Source: an uncultured Selenomonadales bacterium (lineage in GTDB: Bacteria > Bacillota > Negativicutes > Selenomonadales > Selenomonadaceae). Taken from it: 9,465 bases of DNA. How positions within the stretch are numbered: the first letter of the stretch is position 1; each line of letters starts with the position of its first letter. The notes under the pieces were generated by a model. The model was not told the origin of the DNA, searched no databases, and saw nothing but the letters and a program-made list of their open reading frames with translations. The stretch spans positions 1 through 9,465 of the forward strand of contig CAMZDU010000024.1 of assembly GCA_947305445.1 (NCBI GenBank), read 5' to 3'. A program made the translations under genes and the position numbers. Below, piece by piece: positions 6,080 to 9,465 of this stretch.

Positions 6080-6859
6080 TCAGGTTTTAGGAGAGCTTAC
6101 AGCAGTTTTCATCTCGCGAACGTATTCGCCGACAAATTTGGGAGCCGCCTTGCCGTGCTTGGCAAGCAGTTTAATAATCGCCGAGCCGACAATCGCGCCG
6201 TCGGACAGAGCCGCCATTTGTCGAGCTTGCGCGGGCGTCGAGATGCCAAATCCGACAGCACACGGAATTTTTGTATTTGCTCTGACCGCCGCGACGATAC
6301 TCGTCAAATCGGTTTTAATTTCACTGCGCACGCCCGTGACGCCCAGACTTGACACGATGTAGACGAAACCTTCCGCCTCGCGGGCAATCATGGCAATTCG
6401 ATTCTCCGAAGTCGGCGCAATCAGCGAGATTAAGGCGACGCCGTATTTGTGACACAGCGGCAAAAATTCGTCCTTCTCCTCGAACGGCAAGTCAGGCAAA
6501 ATCAATCCGTCAATGCCGATTTGTGCGCACGTTGAAATAAATTTCTCCGCATCATAGCTGAAGACGACGTTGGCATATGTCATAAAAACCATGGGAACTG
6601 TCACGTCGCGGCGAAGGTCGCGCACCATGTCAAAAATTTTGTCGGTCGTGACGCCGCCTTGCAGTGCTCGCAAATTTGCCGCCTGTATGACGACGCCTTC
6701 GGCAGTCGGGTCGGAAAACGGTATGCCCAACTCGACGAGGTCGGCACCGTTCGCAACGGCGGCTCGAACAACGGCGGCCGTCGTCTCCAAATCCGGGTCG
6801 CCGCACGTTATGAACGGAATAAACGCCTTGTCGCGAGCGAACGCCTGTTGAATTTTCAT
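6080..6859 (-). CDS. trpA: Tryptophan synthase alpha subunit
   Basis: TrpA splits indole-3-glycerol phosphate to indole and glyceraldehyde 3-phosphate and feeds indole to TrpB. The protein is a 259-residue TIM barrel. Seen motifs: FIPFITCGDPD at 13-23, VELGIPFSDPTAEG at 42-55 with catalytic E43 (E. coli Glu49), LILPDLPFEE, the loop VSSLGVTGVR, and the phosphate site VGFGIS and GSAI. The second catalytic residue, Asp60 in E. coli, is Glu (E54), and the following Gly-Pro is Gly-Val. The start is ATG 6859, backed by GGAGG at 6867-6871; an upstream extension to 6961 would run into murI. The gene lies 49 bases after murI and 15 before the binding-protein gene. trpB and all other trp genes are absent from the window, an uncommon isolation. 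Confidence 0.95.
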   Translation of the reverse strand: MKIQQAFARDKAFIPFITCGDPDLETTAAVVRAAVANGADLVELGIPFSDPTAEGVVIQAANLRALQGGVTTDKIFDMVRDLRRDVTVPMVFMTYANVVFSYDAEKFISTCAQIGIDGLILPDLPFEEKDEFLPLCHKYGVALISLIAPTSENRIAMIAREAEGFVYIVSSLGVTGVRSEIKTDLTSIVAAVRANTKIPCAVGFGISTPAQARQMAALSDGAIVGSAIIKLLAKHGKAAPKFVGEYVREMKTAVSSPKT

Positions 6860-6908
6860 TGTAAATCCTCCGTTTTTTGGGAATGATTTGAGCATGACGC
6901 GAAATTTT

Positions 6909-7691
6909 TCAGAGCATGTACATTTCGTCGAGCCGCCGCAAAAATTTTTCCAGCCGAGCAATTTCTTCAGCGTCAGTCACGCGCCGGTACGAGTAGTAAG
7001 CGGTTAATTGTTGGCGGTTAGCGGCTTGCGGGGTCGGTTGCAATTTCGTGCGTCTGATGAGTTCGTTGACGGTGCCGGCGTTCCCGTCGAGTATTTTTAC
7101 GTGCGGCGGCAAAATTTTTTTGAACGTATCTTTAAAATAATTGAAGTGCGTACAACCCAAGACGAGCGACGAAAAATTTTTCCAATCGTAAACGGTCAGC
7201 TCTTCGCGCAAATAATTTTCAACCGCCGCCGAAGCAAATTCTTGCCTCTCCGCAAAATTCACAAGATTTGGCAAGGCTCTAAGCTCGGCTAAATTTTCCG
7301 CGTGCAATCGAGCAATCAGCCGCCGAATTTTTTCGCCGGTGATTGTGATTGCCGTTGCCGCGACCAAAACTTTTCGGTCGGGAAACAGGTCGAGCGCGAC
7401 TTTGAGCGCGGGTTCCATACCGATTATCGGCAACGAATATTTTTCGCGCATCTTTCTGACCGCCACCGATGTTGCCGTGTTGCACGCCACAACGATTGCC
7501 GAAACATTTTGCTCGACCAAAAATTTAAACGCCGCGTCGACAAAGCGCAGGACTTCTTCCGGCGATTTTGTGCCGTAGGGGACGTTGTCCTCGTCCGCGA
7601 AGAAGATAAATTCTTCCTGCGGCAAAATTTTCATTGCGTGGTGCAAGACTGACAAGCCGCCGATTCCCGAATCAAAAAACGCAATCTTCAA
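6909..7691 (-). CDS. murI: Glutamate racemase
   Basis: MurI converts L-glutamate to D-glutamate, the second residue of the peptidoglycan stem peptide, in the cytoplasm by a cofactor-free two-cysteine mechanism. The 260-residue protein matches family length. It starts KIAFFDSGIGGLSVL with D7 and S8; the catalytic cysteines are C70 in VVACNTATS and C180 in LGCTHFNY. EDNVPYGTKSPEE (the FADEDNVPYG substrate region) is typical. I chose TTG 7691 because GGAGG (7700-7704) lies eight bases upstream and the protein then begins MKIAFF as in relatives; a TTG at 7706 would add five residues but has no ribosome site. It is followed by trpA after 49 bases. Confidence 0.95.
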   Translation of the reverse strand: MKIAFFDSGIGGLSVLHHAMKILPQEEFIFFADEDNVPYGTKSPEEVLRFVDAAFKFLVEQNVSAIVVACNTATSVAVRKMREKYSLPIIGMEPALKVALDLFPDRKVLVAATAITITGEKIRRLIARLHAENLAELRALPNLVNFAERQEFASAAVENYLREELTVYDWKNFSSLVLGCTHFNYFKDTFKKILPPHVKILDGNAGTVNELIRRTKLQPTPQAANRQQLTAYYSYRRVTDAEEIARLEKFLRRLDEMYML

Positions 7692-7742
7692 CGCCGACGC
7701 CTCCAATTTAGCCGATAGCCTATAGCTGATGAGAATTTTTTC

Positions 7743-7760
7743 ATTCCAAATTCCTAATTA
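7743..7760 (-). repeat. Short intergenic repeat shared with the palindromic element at 9161-9298
   Basis: Read on the minus strand, TAATTAGGAATTTGGAAT matches plus-strand bases 9179-9196 at 16 of 18 positions. Both copies are in gene-free gaps beside the DUF445 gene. The remaining 85-base gap (7707-7791) shows no terminator or clear promoter. Confidence 0.55.
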
Positions 7761-7791
7761 CTTTGTTCCCGCACTAATTCCCAATCAATTT

Positions 7792-9120
7792 TCAAATGCT
7801 CAAGCCCGCAACTTTTATCAGCACGAAAATTGCCAGGCCGACGACGCTACCGACGATTGAACCGTTGAGGCGAATCCAAATAAAATCTTGCTCGGCTTTG
7901 TCGTAGACGAGATTGTTGAGTTGCTCTTCGGTCAGTCGGTCGAGCGCGGACTTGGCAACGGTGCCGACGAGCGGTTGAGCGTAAAGGGCGGAGCGCATCG
8001 TCAGCTCGTCGACAAATTTTTCAAATGCGGAGCGGGCAACGGTGTCTTCTTGCAAAAGTTGAATCAACTTGCCGTACTCGTCGTTGAAAATGTTGACGAG
8101 CAGAACGCCCAGATTTTTTCCTCCGAGCTTGAGCGATTTAGCAGACTGCGCCTTGTCGAGCGTCTCGTTCAAGTCAACGGTTGCAATTTGGCTTTCCAGA
8201 TGAATCAGCGCAAGTTCGATTGCTTCTTCAAGCGGCGCGGCATTTGCGGCGTCAATTTGAATTCGTTCAACCAAATCTTTAAATTCGGGCGTGTCGCTGA
8301 GTTCAGAAATTTTCAGTCGGCATTCGTTAAGCGTGCGGCGTTGAAGTTGAGTGTCGGCGGCAAGTTCGTCCAAAAGCTTCAGCAGTTGAACTTGCATGAT
8401 TCGCGCCGCCTCCTCGAAGTTCACTAGGTCGAGCATCTGCGCCAGCCCCGCCATCAAAATCGAAAAGCCGCTCATGTCTTTGGTGCGTTCGTTAGCGTAC
8501 TCTTCAAGCACCGTCTGCAATTTGTCGCAAGTTTCGGGCTTGGCGGCGACGCGGCGCATGGAACGAACTATATTGACAAAAATTTCGCGATCCTTGTCGT
8601 TGCGTTTGAAGTGTGCGCCGAAGTCGTTAATCAAATTTTGCGCGGGCAAGTCGCGGATAATTCTGCGCAATTCGTTGGCAATGGACTTGGAGCGCGTCTC
8701 CTTGTTTTGCGCGGCGACAAATTTCTTGACGACGTTAAAAAGTTCCGTGACGACAAGCCGACGCGTTGAATTTTGCGCAAGGTAATCGACGATACGCGGC
8801 ATGAGTTTGAAGTCGCCGAGCTTTTTAAAAACCGTGCGGCGCGAAAAAAATTCCTGCTGAACCATGAGCACCGACGCCTTGACAAAATCTTTTCTGCGGC
8901 GCGGAAGAATCGCCGTATGGAACGGGAAGCCGAGCGGTTTTTTGAACAGCGCAGTCACCGCGAACCAGTCAGCGATGCCGCCGACGAGTGCCGCCTCCGT
9001 CACGAATAAAAATCCTTCGGCGAAGATGTTGCCGGGGAAGGTGATTTTTATGCCGACCGCCGCCAAAAAAAACAGCGCGGCACACAATAGCGTTGTGTCT
9101 GCCGTGTTCCATCTGTCCAT
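7792..9120 (-). CDS. DUF445 family membrane protein (YjiN-like)
   Basis: A 442-residue protein of a family with no settled function. The N-terminus has a hydrophobic span at about 9-28 and the family signature ALVGGIADWFAVTALFKKP (45-63), continuing GFPFHTAILPRRRKDF. A long, charged, largely helical middle follows, with many Arg/Lys/Asp/Glu and Leu heptad-like stretches, and a single C-terminal membrane span at about 418-440 (GSIVGSVVGLAIFVLIK). The topology suggests an inner-membrane protein anchored at both ends with a cytoplasmic helical body. ATG 9120 is preceded by AAGGAG (9129-9134) at eight bases; an in-frame extension to 9162 would run into the palindromic repeat. It is upstream of murI with a 100-base gap. 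Confidence 0.92.
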   Translation of the reverse strand: MDRWNTADTTLLCAALFFLAAVGIKITFPGNIFAEGFLFVTEAALVGGIADWFAVTALFKKPLGFPFHTAILPRRRKDFVKASVLMVQQEFFSRRTVFKKLGDFKLMPRIVDYLAQNSTRRLVVTELFNVVKKFVAAQNKETRSKSIANELRRIIRDLPAQNLINDFGAHFKRNDKDREIFVNIVRSMRRVAAKPETCDKLQTVLEEYANERTKDMSGFSILMAGLAQMLDLVNFEEAARIMQVQLLKLLDELAADTQLQRRTLNECRLKISELSDTPEFKDLVERIQIDAANAAPLEEAIELALIHLESQIATVDLNETLDKAQSAKSLKLGGKNLGVLLVNIFNDEYGKLIQLLQEDTVARSAFEKFVDELTMRSALYAQPLVGTVAKSALDRLTEEQLNNLVYDKAEQDFIWIRLNGSIVGSVVGLAIFVLIKVAGLSI

Positions 9121-9160
9121 GAATAAAACTCCTTGTAGGGAATAATTTTTCCTACTAACC

Positions 9161-9298
9161 AACTCATTGCGGCTACGCCAATTAAGAATTTGGAATTAGG
9201 AATTGTGATTCGGAGTGTGTTGTTAACGGCGACAACAACAATACTCAAAAAATTCCTCATTCCTAATTGACGTAGCCGCAGACGTAGCGTAATGAGTT
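9161..9298. mobile_element. MITE-like palindromic intergenic repeat
   Basis: The arms are inverted repeats: AACTCATT 9161-9168 against AATGAGTT 9291-9298, and TGCGGCTACGCCAATTA 9168-9184 against TAATTGACGTAGCCGCA 9264-9280 (16 of 17). The right arm has about 10 extra bases (GACGTAGCGT, 9281-9290), a partial copy of adjacent GACGTAGC. In the core TGTTGT pairs with ACAACA and GAGT with ACTC, and GGAATTAGGAATT-like runs occur. The whole can fold into one long hairpin. No coding frame is evident. Its right end overlaps the stop codon of the phosphatase gene, and its left end lies about 27 bases from the DUF445 ribosome site. Confidence 0.55.
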
Positions 9299-9465
9299 AT
9301 TTGTTGCACTGCTTGAATCTTACCGCAAACATGGTGATATCGTCCGACTGCTCGGCCTCGCCGACGTGCGCGGACAAATCGCCGCGAACATTTTTTATCA
9401 GCGTTTGCAAGTCGACGCGGCAATCTGTAGAGTTCATAAACGCAATCAACCTGTCCGGCAAATAC
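9297..9465 (-). CDS. C-terminus of a SpoIIE/RsbU-type PP2C serine phosphatase (partial)
   Basis: Only the last 55 residues are in the window; the gene continues beyond the right edge. They read YLPDRLIAFMNS...DLQTLIKNVRGDL, then EAEQSDDITMFAVRF and a short KQCNK tail. The QSDDITMFAVRF segment is the last metal-binding motif and final strand of PP2C-type phosphatases of the SpoIIE/RsbU group (usual form: x-D-D-x-T), with D41/D42 of the fragment as the metal ligand. Such enzymes dephosphorylate anti-anti-sigma factors in stress or sporulation signalling, but input domains and target are off the window. The TAA stop at 9299-9297 lies in the edge of the palindromic repeat. Confidence 0.8.
   Translation of the reverse strand, partial: YLPDRLIAFMNSTDCRVDLQTLIKNVRGDLSAHVGEAEQSDDITMFAVRFKQCNK

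Noticed and set aside
6860..6961. N-terminal extension of trpA by 34 residues
   Set aside because: It overlaps the murI C-terminus, has no ribosome site and does not resemble TrpA; ATG 6859 with GGAGG upstream fits the family start.
9121..9162. N-terminal extension of the DUF445 protein
   Set aside because: The 14 extra residues run through its AAGGAG site towards the palindromic repeat; ATG 9120 has the ribosome site at normal spacing.

Overview
The window reads as ordinary chromosome of an anaerobic Firmicute. A Negativicutes (Selenomonas-like) host fits best, but this is an impression from protein style, strong GGAGG ribosome sites, TTG and GTG starts and a lipoprotein-type solute binder; no rRNA or other phylogenetic marker is present to settle it. 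Base composition is roughly balanced, but the sequence is extremely rich in A-run/T-run junctions (AAATTTTT or its complement).

Left block (1-2760): mutS (DNA mismatch recognition ATPase) lies on the minus strand and fills 71-2632. Its stop codon abuts the palindromic right end of an IS200/IS605-type (tnpB) element whose body lies off the left edge. Its TTG start overlaps the stop of a short coding remnant, so mutS was probably once coupled to an upstream gene that is now lost.

Middle block (2718-3148): about 400 bases without an intact gene. It holds a near-consensus plus-strand promoter, a set of nested inverted repeats that could fold into a large RNA closed by a 12-bp long-range helix, and a decayed tnpB C-terminal tail with an IS605-like end hairpin. 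The tail aligns with the one at the left edge (shared base pattern CTCGnnGAnnCAGGAA). The block is most simply an IS605-derived remnant, possibly with its guide-RNA (omega RNA) scaffold; a structured leader RNA for the next gene is the alternative.

Right of it, a plus-strand von Willebrand A domain gene (3149-3844) starts directly at the element end with no Shine-Dalgarno sequence. It converges on the minus-strand cluster and shares a bidirectional terminator with it.

Right block (3874-9465, all minus strand; transcription order right to left): the C-terminus of a SpoIIE/PP2C-type phosphatase (partial), a palindromic miniature repeat, a DUF445 membrane protein, glutamate racemase murI, tryptophan synthase alpha trpA without trpB, a lipoprotein substrate-binding protein without its permease or ATPase, and a GT28/MGDG-synthase-like glycosyltransferase. 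murI, trpA and the binding-protein gene are closely spaced and may be cotranscribed. The products serve envelope growth (murI, glycosyltransferase), amino-acid synthesis and transport, with no obvious single pathway.
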